Assembly: GCA_903904735.1 (NCBI GenBank) | Contig: CAIVDM010000177.1 | Coordinates: forward strand, 1 to 52,927 | DNA length: 52,927 nucleotides | DNA from: an uncultured delta proteobacterium | Lineage (GTDB): Bacteria > Bdellovibrionota_C > UBA2361 > OMII01 | Direction: 5' to 3' | Shown here: positions 32,129 to 40,155 of the stretch, piece after piece | Layout: every line of letters starts with the position of its first letter | How positions within the stretch are numbered: position 1 is the stretch's first letter | Notes under the pieces: generated by a model | Database searches by the model: none | What the model was told of the DNA's origin: nothing | What the model saw: only the letters and a program-made list of their open reading frames with translations | Program-made: the position numbers and the translations under genes

Positions 32129-33046
32129 GTGAATCAAAACATCAGTCCCAGTGTAAAAATCGGGATTGGTCATCGAAGGGGCTTTAACGTGGATATAGTA
32201 AGAAATAATCAAGCACAGTCGGCTGTTACACGAGTTATCAGCTTCACGAGTGGCAAGGGTGGTGTGGGCAAGACGCACACTGTCGTGAATACGGCCATAT
32301 CTCTGGCCGCGCAGGGACATTCCGTTTTAGTGCTCGACGCGGACATGGGGCTCGCTAACGTGGATGTGCTGTTAGGGATTCAGCCGAAAGGAACCCTCCA
32401 TGAAGTGCTCAAGGGAAAATGCTCCCTGGACGATATACTGATAGATGCGCCAGGGGGTATCTCGATCATTCCCGCCGCTAGTGGAATTGAGGAAATCCAG
32501 AATTTAGGGTCGGGTGAGAAGCTTCTCTTGATGTCAGAGATTGAGCGTGTCGCTCACCGTTATGACTTCCTTCTCATCGATACTCCGGCAGGTATCGGTT
32601 CAGATGTGATGTATTTCAACAATGCCGCCGCCCAGATTGTGTGTGTGATCACCGGTGAGCCAACGTCGTTGACTGATTCGTACGCGTTAATCAAGGTCTT
32701 GAGTTCCGAGTACGCAGAGAGGGAGTTTTCAATCGTTGTGAATGATGTGTCGTCAGAGGCGGAGGCGAAAATCGCCTTCAATTCCCTGACGAAAGCCGTA
32801 GGTAAGTTTCTCCAGGTGGAGACGCGGTTCGTGGGATGGATACCGAGTGATAATCAGGTCCGACAGTGCATTATGGAGAGGAGACCTTTAGCGTTAGCCT
32901 TTCCCTCGAGTCCCGCGGCGCGCGCAATACTAGAGACGTCGAAGTCGCTCGTTTATAGCGCGCGGCGTAATAGAGTGAAGGGCGGTATGCAGTTCTTCTT
33001 TCGCCAGCTTTTAGAACTGTCGTATGGCGAAGAAGCGGCTCGTTAA
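32129..33046 (+). CDS. flhG: flagellar number regulator FlhG (MinD-like ATPase)
   Basis: A 305-residue P-loop ATPase of the MinD/ParA type that sets flagellar number with FlhF. The deviant Walker A SGKGGVGKT is at 41-49, followed by VLVLDADMGLANVDVLLG (Walker A' region) and DFLLIDTPAG (Walker B). The C-terminal 25 residues are basic and hydrophobic and probably act as a membrane-targeting end. The GTG start has a weak ribosome site. It overlaps the next small gene by 23 bases. No flhF precedes it. Confidence 0.93.
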   Translation: MNQNISPSVKIGIGHRRGFNVDIVRNNQAQSAVTRVISFTSGKGGVGKTHTVVNTAISLAAQGHSVLVLDADMGLANVDVLLGIQPKGTLHEVLKGKCSLDDILIDAPGGISIIPAASGIEEIQNLGSGEKLLLMSEIERVAHRYDFLLIDTPAGIGSDVMYFNNAAAQIVCVITGEPTSLTDSYALIKVLSSEYAEREFSIVVNDVSSEAEAKIAFNSLTKAVGKFLQVETRFVGWIPSDNQVRQCIMERRPLALAFPSSPAARAILETSKSLVYSARRNRVKGGMQFFFRQLLELSYGEEAAR

Positions 33047-33272
33047 GCGGATAAAAACGACTAAGAGAAGTGGTCAGCACAGACTGCTAAAAGTCATGTG
33101 CGCGGTCACGATAATCGCTGCGTACATCGTCCTGTTTGTGGGAGGAATGCAAGCGGGAGTACGAACGGTAAAGATAATATACAAATGCTTGGTCGCCACG
33201 GTAGTTATTGGCATGACCTTTGGAATAGTGATTAAAGCGGTCGCGAGTTACGAGGAGATAAACCGTGGTTAA
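33024..33272 (+). CDS. small two-TM membrane protein between flhG and fliA
   Basis: An 82-residue protein of unknown function with a strongly basic N-terminus (about 1-20) and two hydrophobic segments (about 23-43 and 52-72). The positive-inside rule puts both ends in the cytoplasm. It is embedded by overlap: it starts within the last 23 bases of flhG and ends 8 bases inside the fliA start. That packing makes it a regular operon member. A role in holding FlhG or the sigma factor at the membrane is a guess. Confidence 0.75.
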   Translation: MAKKRLVKRIKTTKRSGQHRLLKVMCAVTIIAAYIVLFVGGMQAGVRTVKIIYKCLVATVVIGMTFGIVIKAVASYEEINRG

Positions 33273-34017
33273 GCCAAAACGATCAGCGGTAGAGGCATAT
33301 AGAAATGTCGACGACTTCGAGAAGGAAGAGCTAATCAGGAGCTACCTGCCGCTCGTGAAACGAGTGGTCCATCGACTCTCCGGAAGGCTCCCCAAAGATG
33401 TAGATCTTCAGGAGATGCTAAATTCGGGAATCATTGGGCTGGTGGACGCGCTGGAGAAGTACGACCCCAAACACGAGACCAATTTTAGCACATACGCCCA
33501 ATTCCGCATCCGCGGAGCGATTCTGGACAGCTTCCGATCGCAGGATTGGTTGCCGCGGTCGCTACGGTTCAAGTCTCATCGAATTGAGATGGCTTACCAT
33601 CGAATTGAGCAGAAGCTCGGTCGACCCGCAAGCGACGAGGAAGTCTCGTTGGAGTTAGGTATTCCGATTGAGGAACTACAGCAGCTGCTGGGAGAAGTAG
33701 GTAGCATCGTGATGCTGAGCTTCGAGGAACTAGGCTTTGGACACGGAGAGGAGCGTTTCCACGCCGAGGACTGGCTTGCCAGCAAGGGACAAGATCCGCT
33801 CAATAAACTTCTGGGACACGAGAAGGTGAGCCTCATAGCGCGCTCGCTCGATCGCCTTCCCGAGAAAGAGAGGCTCGTTATCAGCTTGTATTTCTATGAA
33901 GAGCTGAATCTGAAGGAGATTGGTGAGATTCTCGGCGTCACTGAGTCGAGAGCGTCTCAGATCCGTTCTAGGGCGCTCATTCGTCTCAAGAACTACCTGC
34001 GTAAAGCCACTCAGTAA
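33265..34017 (+). CDS. fliA: flagellar sigma factor FliA (sigma-28)
   Basis: A 250-residue group 3 sigma factor that directs transcription of late flagellar genes. Region 2 is clear in LPLVKRVVHRLSGRLP, EMLNSGIIGLVDALEKYDP and FSTYAQFRIRGAILDSFRSQDWLPRS. Region 3 follows, and region 4 ends with LNLKEIGEILGVTESRASQIRSRALIRLKNYL. A GTG start has GAGGAG upstream. It is the last gene of the coupled flagellar series, 59 bases before the histidine kinase. Confidence 0.95.
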   Translation: MVKPKRSAVEAYRNVDDFEKEELIRSYLPLVKRVVHRLSGRLPKDVDLQEMLNSGIIGLVDALEKYDPKHETNFSTYAQFRIRGAILDSFRSQDWLPRSLRFKSHRIEMAYHRIEQKLGRPASDEEVSLELGIPIEELQQLLGEVGSIVMLSFEELGFGHGEERFHAEDWLASKGQDPLNKLLGHEKVSLIARSLDRLPEKERLVISLYFYEELNLKEIGEILGVTESRASQIRSRALIRLKNYLRKATQ

Positions 34018-34076
34018 AGAAAGAGAACAGTCTCGTTACCTGTCTTTCCAAGTTCGCCGAGAAAGGGGAGGGTATT

Positions 34077-35216
34077 GTGCAACCGCTAAGCCAAGAGCGA
34101 ATAGTTCTCTACACCGACCTATCTAATATCGATCCGAGCCTAGGCGAGGCGCTGACACGGCTGCTTCCCGAGCTCGACATACGCCAGGCGACTAGTCTGT
34201 CCGCGTATATGAGCCTGCTACGAGAGCAGTCATGCGCCGTGACGGTCCTTGACTATGACATCGCGGATATGCGAGCGGCGGAATTGCTGGCTCGCTTGCG
34301 ACTGCTGGATGACGAGCCAGAGGTATTGATCATATCGCGCTGTGATAACCCTGATGTCATTAAATGCATCGCTCAATCGAATAGGAGATATGTCGTTCGA
34401 GACAGCCAGCTGATTCCCTCCTTGTCCCAAGCGATACGAGATATGCTTCGTATTCGAAGGCTTGAGCGGGAAATGGCGCGCCTGCGATTTAATCTTGTGC
34501 GCGCCAACGAGCAGCTGCAAGAGCGCAATGACAGACTCGATGATTTTTGCACGACGCTCGCGCATGATATTCGCGTTCCTTTATCCGCGCTTTCGCTTAA
34601 AATTGAGCATCTACTCGAGCGACAAGGGGGGACGCTTGATTCAAAAAGTCGGGCATTGCTGACGAGCTCGATCGAGTCTACTCGACAAGTACTACGAGTA
34701 GTTGAAGCTACCTATGATATGTCTCGATTGCGAGCTGGAGCCGTATCGATGTCGCCGCTTAATCTTAAGGAGCTGATAGAAGGGGTCGCCAGTGAAATCC
34801 AAGTTACAGCTAATCGACGCCTTGAAGTAGCTTGTGGAGACATCCCGCTACTTAGAGGCAATAGAGCCTTGTTAGAAAGAGTCGTCCTAAATCTGATTGG
34901 AAATTCGGTCAAATACTCCGACCAAGAGATAGTGCGTGTCGTGTTTCGAACGGTTTCTCATGAACATGAAAATGACTCGAAACTTATCCGGATAGAGTGC
35001 CTGGATAATGGACCGGGTATCAGCAGCGAGGATCAAGAAGAGATGTTCTCAATGTTTAGCCGGGGAAGTAATCAGCGAGATAGAGACGGACTAGGGGTGG
35101 GGCTGTCTATCGTTGAAAGTATTGTTGAGCTTCATGGTGGAACCGTGCGACTGCTAGAGGCGGAAGGCGCTAATCAGGGTTGTCGCCTCCTGATATCCCT
35201 GCCACAAGCGGGGTAA
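34077..35216 (+). CDS. hybrid histidine kinase with receiver-like N-terminus
   Basis: A 379-residue soluble kinase. Residues 7-120 resemble a receiver domain (VTVLDYDIADM, Asp59 or Asp61 as the likely acceptor), but the N-terminal acidic pair is absent, so it may not be phosphorylated. A coiled coil (about 122-155) leads to the HisKA dimer helix with His163 in LAHDIRVPLS. The HATPase part has LIGNSVKYS (N box), DNGPGIS (G1) and GLGVGLSIV (G2). No TM segment is seen. A GTG start with GGGAGG upstream is used. It follows fliA by 59 bases and may be co-transcribed; no response regulator is next to it. Confidence 0.85.
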   Translation: MQPLSQERIVLYTDLSNIDPSLGEALTRLLPELDIRQATSLSAYMSLLREQSCAVTVLDYDIADMRAAELLARLRLLDDEPEVLIISRCDNPDVIKCIAQSNRRYVVRDSQLIPSLSQAIRDMLRIRRLEREMARLRFNLVRANEQLQERNDRLDDFCTTLAHDIRVPLSALSLKIEHLLERQGGTLDSKSRALLTSSIESTRQVLRVVEATYDMSRLRAGAVSMSPLNLKELIEGVASEIQVTANRRLEVACGDIPLLRGNRALLERVVLNLIGNSVKYSDQEIVRVVFRTVSHEHENDSKLIRIECLDNGPGISSEDQEEMFSMFSRGSNQRDRDGLGVGLSIVESIVELHGGTVRLLEAEGANQGCRLLISLPQAG

Positions 35217-35310
35217 TGGCTGGACAGCATCACCCAAAGATGGAGCCGAGAATAAGGTCATCAGCCATGCTCTCGTCAGTTGAGCGGGGTTTCCGGTGAC
35301 ACGGGTGGAT

Positions 35311-35727
35311 TCACGACCGAGGTCGAGCGCTGTTCTCCTTAGCCGCCAGCCAGACAAGCACCAGTAAGGTTGTCCAGACCATGGCGACGGCCAGAAAAAG
35401 ACCGCCGTTGAGCGCGGGAAGGTCTCCTCGAATAAGCGCCCCAAGGGTCGCCATGAAGTCAAAGGCGTTCGCCAACACTAGGGTGAGTATAAGTCCCGAA
35501 TTAACCTGCGGGGATTTGTACGCAATCAAGGAACCTATCGCGAGCGAGCAGAGGTAGGCGCCGAGAACCTCGAAGAGAACTGTCAGGACGGGTGATAGCG
35601 TTGTTGGTAGTCCCGACGCCCACAACCATGATACTGGCCAAAGTATGGCGGAAAGCCCACATAAAGCGAAATAAACACTCGCGCCTAAAAGAATTGAACG
35701 AGAACCCTTGGGGGATATGAGTGACAT
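35311..35727 (-). CDS. hypothetical four-TM membrane protein
   Basis: A 138-residue protein from ATG 35727 (GAGGA 7 bases ahead); a frame from 35769 is possible. Four hydrophobic segments (about 12-31, 43-63, 75-93 and 105-124) are separated by short loops, without known motifs. It resembles small DoxX-like or DUF membrane families only in general. It is encoded on the reverse strand, 66 bases after the cryptic Pro-rich gene at 35794-35952, and might form a pair with it. Convergent to the kinase gene. Confidence 0.65.
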   Translation of the reverse strand: MSLISPKGSRSILLGASVYFALCGLSAILWPVSWLWASGLPTTLSPVLTVLFEVLGAYLCSLAIGSLIAYKSPQVNSGLILTLVLANAFDFMATLGALIRGDLPALNGGLFLAVAMVWTTLLVLVWLAAKENSARPRS

Positions 35728-35793
35728 GTGAGGCTCCTCGACACTAGGCGCGTTAGCTGAGTGCCTCAATCTTCGATGCTTTACGAACCCTCG

Positions 35794-35952
35794 TCAATCC
35801 TGGTCTTCGGGGTCCATTTCGCCTGCTCCAGAAGGAGCGCCAGGTTGTGGTGCCCAGGGGGAGGGGCTATAGTGCCCTGGTTGTTCAAGGGTTGGCGGGA
35901 CTGAGGGGAATTTCACTCCCTCACAAGACGATTGTTTGATTTCGGCGCACAT
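35794..35952 (-). CDS. cryptic 52-residue proline-rich small protein
   Basis: A short reverse frame with ATG start. The protein begins MCAEIKQSSCEGVKFPSV, then has a Pro/Gly/Ser-rich low-complexity stretch, and ends acidic (GEMDPEDQD). Two Cys lie at positions 2 and 10. Composition and codon pattern are protein-like over the whole frame, though no clear ribosome site is found and the frame stays open further upstream (a TTG is two codons earlier). It is divergent from the SDR gene 71 bases away. Function unknown. Confidence 0.5.
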   Translation of the reverse strand: MCAEIKQSSCEGVKFPSVPPTLEQPGHYSPSPWAPQPGAPSGAGEMDPEDQD

Positions 35953-36023
35953 AGGCAAGGGTCGTTTTTGAAACGTCTTAGAGTCGGTAAACTTCCACGA
36001 GAGAGCGGAGTGAGGTATGCATC

Positions 36024-36791
36024 ATGACTTGTTTTGACTTGCGCGATAAGATCGTGTGGCTGACGGGTGCTAGCAGTGGCATTGGCGAGGCGCTCACCCG
36101 GGAATTAGTGAAGCGAGGCGCGAAGGTCGCGATCACGGCGAGAAGGGCGGAGGCGCTTGAAGTCTTACGCGCGCAAGTGGCGGGTTCTGGGGATTCGGTG
36201 CGATGCTTTGCGGGAGATGTTGAGGATCTTAGTCAGATGAAGAAGATCGTCGACTCCATTGAGTCAACATTCGGGGAGATTGATCTGGCGATTCCGAACG
36301 CTGGGACACATATTTTTACGGTTCCCGAGAGCTTCAACAGTGAAGAATATCTTGGCCTCATGCGAGTCAATTTTGGTGGTATGCTGCACTGTATTGAAGC
36401 GGTACTGCCACGTATGCTCGCTCGGGGTAGAGGGTATATCGCGCCGGTGGCCAGCTTAGCGGGCTATCGTGGGCTACCGCGAGCCGCGGCTTACGGAGCG
36501 AGCAAGGCCGCGATGATTCACTTTTTGGAGAGCATTAGGTTTCATCTTAAGCCAAAAGGCATAACGATATCGATCGTCAATCCCGGCTTCGTGAAGACGC
36601 CGCTCACAGATAAGAATGATTTCAAGATGCCGTTTCTCGTTGACGCTTCAAGAGCCGCGCGAATTATTTGCCGAGGCATCAAGAGACAGAAACGCGAGAT
36701 AGCGTTCCCGTTCCCTTTTTCGTGGGTGTTGAAGGTTGCCCGCATATTGCCGGCGCCTGTGTATGAGAGGATTGTGAATAAGTGTTGGTAG
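36024..36791 (+). CDS. short-chain dehydrogenase/reductase in lipid-modification operon
   Basis: A 255-residue classical SDR. The Rossmann glycine motif is TGASSGIGE (15-23), NAG is present, and the catalytic Ser144, Tyr157 and Lys161 (YGASK) are intact. The C-terminal LPAPVYERIVNKCW is hydrophobic, consistent with a lipophilic substrate. The gene begins an operon with an FAD oxidoreductase, DUF1365 and a Cfa-like methyltransferase, so a role in modifying acyl chains is likely by context. The next gene starts 10 bases before its stop. GTGAGG lies upstream of the ATG. Confidence 0.88.
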   Translation: MTCFDLRDKIVWLTGASSGIGEALTRELVKRGAKVAITARRAEALEVLRAQVAGSGDSVRCFAGDVEDLSQMKKIVDSIESTFGEIDLAIPNAGTHIFTVPESFNSEEYLGLMRVNFGGMLHCIEAVLPRMLARGRGYIAPVASLAGYRGLPRAAAYGASKAAMIHFLESIRFHLKPKGITISIVNPGFVKTPLTDKNDFKMPFLVDASRAARIICRGIKRQKREIAFPFPFSWVLKVARILPAPVYERIVNKCW

Positions 36792-38110
36792 ACAAACCTT
36801 TGCGAATTGTAGTGGTCGGTGGTGGTGTAGCGGGTATAACAGCGGCGTATGTCTTATCATCGAAGCATCATGTCACTCTTTTGGAGCGAAATGACTATCT
36901 CGGAGGGCACACGAACACTCGAGTAGTCCAGGACCCGCTTAATGCGCAATTGTCAGTGGATACAGGTTTCATTGTTTGCAATCCACGGAACTATCCTCAT
37001 TTTTATCGATTCCTCGATCAACTTGGCGCGCGCCGCCAAGATTCGGATATGTCTTTTGGTTTCTCCTGCGAGAAGACGGGGCTGCAATACATGGGCCCAT
37101 CAATCGCGGAATTTTTGAGAGCGCCCGCGAACCTCTGTAACCCGAAGTTTTTATCCATGCTCCTTGAGCAGCAGCGCTTTAATCGCCGAGCGCTTAAAGA
37201 TCTTCGGATGGGCCGTCTCGGCGACGTTCCTCTCGAGGAGTACCTGAAGCGACTGGGAACCTCGCGATTCTTCTTTGATAATTACCTGGCGCCGCTGATT
37301 GGCTCAATATGGTCGGCGCCCGACTCCAACGCTCTGCGATTTCCAGCCCTCTCATTTCTCACGTTTTTCAATAATCATGGCATGCTCGAGATGAGGCGCC
37401 GACCACAGTGGCAGACCGTCGTGGGGGGAAGTCACTCGTACATCAAGGCGTTTCGCGAGAGATTCTCGGGCGAGCTGCGAATTAACAAGAGAGCTATCAA
37501 GCTGGAGCGGACAGACAGTGGAGTTGTACTGCATACTGAAGGGGCGGAACCGGAGTTTTTCGATAAGGTTGTAATAGCCACTCACGCGGATGAGGCACTG
37601 GGATTACTGAGTGATGCCAGTGATCAAGAGAAGCGAATGTTAGGATCGTGGAGTTACAGCAAGAATCGCACCGTGCTCCATACTGACGTCTCTGTCCTTG
37701 GCCCTCGTAAGCGCCTTTGGGCGGCGTGGAATTACAAGCGCCGTGTATCCAGTACGGCGGATTCACCGGTAGCCATCACATACTACATGAACAAACTGCA
37801 GCGTTTGCGAGCCGCGCGAGATTATTTTGTTACCCTTAACTGCGCCGATGAGATTGACGCACGCTCGATTCTCTATGAGGCTGAGTATACGCATCCGATA
37901 TATACGCCCGATTCGCCGATCAGTCAGGAAGGTATTCGGCGCCTCAATGGGACTCGTCATACATTCTTCTGCGGGGCTTATATGCGGTACGGCTTTCATG
38001 AGGATGCCGTGGTATCAGCTCTAGAGGTAGCGCAAGCTTTCGGGCTCTCCCTGAATGATACCGAAGCGACTGCCCGCCGCAGTGAGAGAGAGTTGGCGTA
38101 TGCCAATTAA
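36782..38110 (+). CDS. FAD-dependent amine oxidase-like oxidoreductase
   Basis: A 442-residue flavoprotein. The Rossmann entry is IVVVGGGVAGITAAYVL (GxGxxG at about 12-17), followed by ERNDYLGGHTNT, the dinucleotide-binding motif of NAD(P)-binding amine oxidase-like proteins in this operon type. C-terminal FCGAYMRYGFHEDAVVSALEVA closes the FAD site. Family members sit beside DUF1365 and cyclopropane synthase genes and appear to act on fatty acyl chains. In Rhodobacter sphaeroides a related operon contributes to furan fatty acids, but the exact reaction here is unknown. GTG at 36782 (GAGAGG upstream) or TTG 36785 is the start. It overlaps the SDR by 10 bases. Confidence 0.88.
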   Translation: MLVDKPLRIVVVGGGVAGITAAYVLSSKHHVTLLERNDYLGGHTNTRVVQDPLNAQLSVDTGFIVCNPRNYPHFYRFLDQLGARRQDSDMSFGFSCEKTGLQYMGPSIAEFLRAPANLCNPKFLSMLLEQQRFNRRALKDLRMGRLGDVPLEEYLKRLGTSRFFFDNYLAPLIGSIWSAPDSNALRFPALSFLTFFNNHGMLEMRRRPQWQTVVGGSHSYIKAFRERFSGELRINKRAIKLERTDSGVVLHTEGAEPEFFDKVVIATHADEALGLLSDASDQEKRMLGSWSYSKNRTVLHTDVSVLGPRKRLWAAWNYKRRVSSTADSPVAITYYMNKLQRLRAARDYFVTLNCADEIDARSILYEAEYTHPIYTPDSPISQEGIRRLNGTRHTFFCGAYMRYGFHEDAVVSALEVAQAFGLSLNDTEATARRSERELAYAN

Positions 38111-38966
38111 TTATGGCGAACGAGGTGATTCTAGTCGCTCTTCGATCGCTTTTGGCGAGGTTCTCCACTGGAGAGCGGAGCCGAGAGAGCATTTATTCCG
38201 CTATCCGATATTCACGTTTCAATTAGATGTTGATCAGCTACGGGCGCCGATGCCTGTGTCGTCGTGGCTTTTCCGCGCGAACAAACGAGCGGTTTTCAGC
38301 GTGCGGGACGATGATTATTTGCGCGGTCCCGGCGATTTGAGAGCGCGGATAGAGAGAGTTCTTGGTGAGGTGGGCGCTCCTGTATCACCTGATCGGATCA
38401 CGCTTATAACCATGCCTAGATATCTCGGATACGTTTTCAATCCGGTGAGTTTTTTCGCCTGCTTCGACGAGCAGGATCGACTTATAGCCTTTATCACACA
38501 AGTTAATAACACTTTTGGTGAGACTCACGTGTATCCGCTCGTCTGTGAGCCCACACGACTACCGGTCGCGTGGAGGTTTCCTAAGGAGTTTTTTGTATCG
38601 CCATTTTTTGATCGCGAAGGCGAGTATGAGGTAATCCTGAAGGAAGAGGGAACAAATCTAAATATCGTGGTTAATCTTGAGAAAGACAAAAGATTAGCCT
38701 TTTCAGCGACTTTGCGGGGAGCGGCTGAGCCGCTCACAAGCCGACGTTTGTGGCAGGTTTTAAGGCGGTATCCCCTGACCACATTCCTGACGATGCCCCG
38801 CATTCACTTACAGGCAATGACCCTGTATTTTCGGGTGCGAACCTGCCCCTTTAAGAGGCCAACGCCAAACCATCCCTATACTATCCGCAGTCAACAGAAT
38901 ATCATCCACAAAACTCGATTGGCTCTGCTATCGCTTATGAAAGCGGTAAGAAATGCCCGATCGTGA
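38100..38966 (+). CDS. DUF1365 family protein
   Basis: A 288-residue protein of the DUF1365 family, which is uncharacterised and almost always found beside FAD oxidoreductase and Cfa-like genes. The family core is YLGYVFNPVSFFACFD, and NNTFGETHVY follows. The ATG at 38100 is 11 bases before the end of the upstream gene and has GAGAG just ahead; a frame from 38055 is not needed. It probably acts with the oxidoreductase on lipid acyl chains; biochemical role unproven. Confidence 0.88.
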   Translation: MPINYGERGDSSRSSIAFGEVLHWRAEPREHLFRYPIFTFQLDVDQLRAPMPVSSWLFRANKRAVFSVRDDDYLRGPGDLRARIERVLGEVGAPVSPDRITLITMPRYLGYVFNPVSFFACFDEQDRLIAFITQVNNTFGETHVYPLVCEPTRLPVAWRFPKEFFVSPFFDREGEYEVILKEEGTNLNIVVNLEKDKRLAFSATLRGAAEPLTSRRLWQVLRRYPLTTFLTMPRIHLQAMTLYFRVRTCPFKRPTPNHPYTIRSQQNIIHKTRLALLSLMKAVRNARS

Positions 38967-39003
38967 TGGATGAGCACGTCGCGCGACATGAGGAGTGATT
39001 CGT

Positions 39004-40134
39004 ATGGACACAGCTGAAGAGATCTTGGTCAATATCGCGGAAACTGCCCAACCGCCCCAAAAGACAGCCATGGTTCCCAGCATCGTTCGGACCATAGCGA
39101 ATCGAGGCGGTATGTTTGAGCTCGGCGAGTCCTATATACGGGGGGAGTGGAAGAGCGACGATCTAACCGACACGCTCTGTAGAGTGTTTACCCAAGATCC
39201 AGTCTTGGGTATCTCTTTTAGGAAGTTTAATCCCAGTTTCTTTGCCTTCTATCTTAAAGACGCGCTTCGAAACGCCCAGAAAGGCGAGGGGGCCTTTGAA
39301 GTTGGTCGCCGTCACTACGATCTGGGAAATGATCTTTTCTCAGCCATGCTCGACAAAGAAACGATGACCTACACATGCGGGTATTGGAAGACCGCGAAAA
39401 CTCTACAAGAGGCGCAGGTCGCCAAAATAGACCTCCTTTGCCGAAAGCTTCAGCTGAAACCCGGGATGAAGGTGCTCGATATTGGTTGCGGATGGGGAAA
39501 CTTCGCTCGATACGCGGCGATAAAGTATGGGGTGTCGGTCGTAGGGCTTACGATATCAAAGGAGCAGGCTTCTTTAGCGCGTGAGCGTTGTAAGGACTTG
39601 GATGTGCAAATCCTGGTTCAGGATTATCAGACGTTTTCAGGCGAATTCGACCGAATAGTATCTATCGAGATGATAGAGGCAGTAGGAAGACGTAATATAG
39701 GTACCTACTTTGGCATGGTCGAGCGATGCTTAAAAGAGGGCGGCCTGTTCGGTCTACAAGTTATCTCGGAGGAGACATTAACGCTGCGTTCAGCGACCCC
39801 TCTCGATCAGTATATCGTTTGGCTGAGAAAGAGGATTTTCCCCAACGGATATATCCCCAACCTGGCGCATATTACTAATCCGGCGCGGCAAGGATTGGTA
39901 ATTGAGGATCTCCACAATTTCTCTCACGATTACTCCCTCACGCTGCGAGCCTGGTTAGAGCGCTTTGAGGCAAGTTGGCCAACGCTCCAGGAAAAGTATG
40001 GAGAACCATTCCGCCGAATGTGGCACTACTATCTGTGTGGCTGTGAGGCTCTTTTTAAAGCGCGAATGGTGCAGTTGTATCAGGTCGTTTACTCCAAGGG
40101 CGGAGTGCCGGGTGGATACACGTCCGTGCGATGA
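39004..40134 (+). CDS. cyclopropane-fatty-acyl-phospholipid synthase-like methyltransferase
   Basis: A 376-residue SAM-dependent methyltransferase from ATG 39004 (GAGGAG 7 bases ahead). The motif YDLGNDLF (about 103-110), MTYTCGYW and VLDIGCGWGNF (about 157-167, SAM binding) are those of the Cfa/CmaA group, with SIEMIEAVG later. It should add a methylene or methyl to a double bond of membrane phospholipid chains. Being last in the SDR, FAD oxidoreductase, DUF1365 series, it may be UfaM-like (methylation leading to furan or branched acids) rather than a cyclopropane maker. The active-site carbonate ligands were not checked. Confidence 0.9.
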   Translation: MDTAEEILVNIAETAQPPQKTAMVPSIVRTIANRGGMFELGESYIRGEWKSDDLTDTLCRVFTQDPVLGISFRKFNPSFFAFYLKDALRNAQKGEGAFEVGRRHYDLGNDLFSAMLDKETMTYTCGYWKTAKTLQEAQVAKIDLLCRKLQLKPGMKVLDIGCGWGNFARYAAIKYGVSVVGLTISKEQASLARERCKDLDVQILVQDYQTFSGEFDRIVSIEMIEAVGRRNIGTYFGMVERCLKEGGLFGLQVISEETLTLRSATPLDQYIVWLRKRIFPNGYIPNLAHITNPARQGLVIEDLHNFSHDYSLTLRAWLERFEASWPTLQEKYGEPFRRMWHYYLCGCEALFKARMVQLYQVVYSKGGVPGGYTSVR

Positions 40135-40155
40135 TCTGTCCGCGATGTAGTTCCT

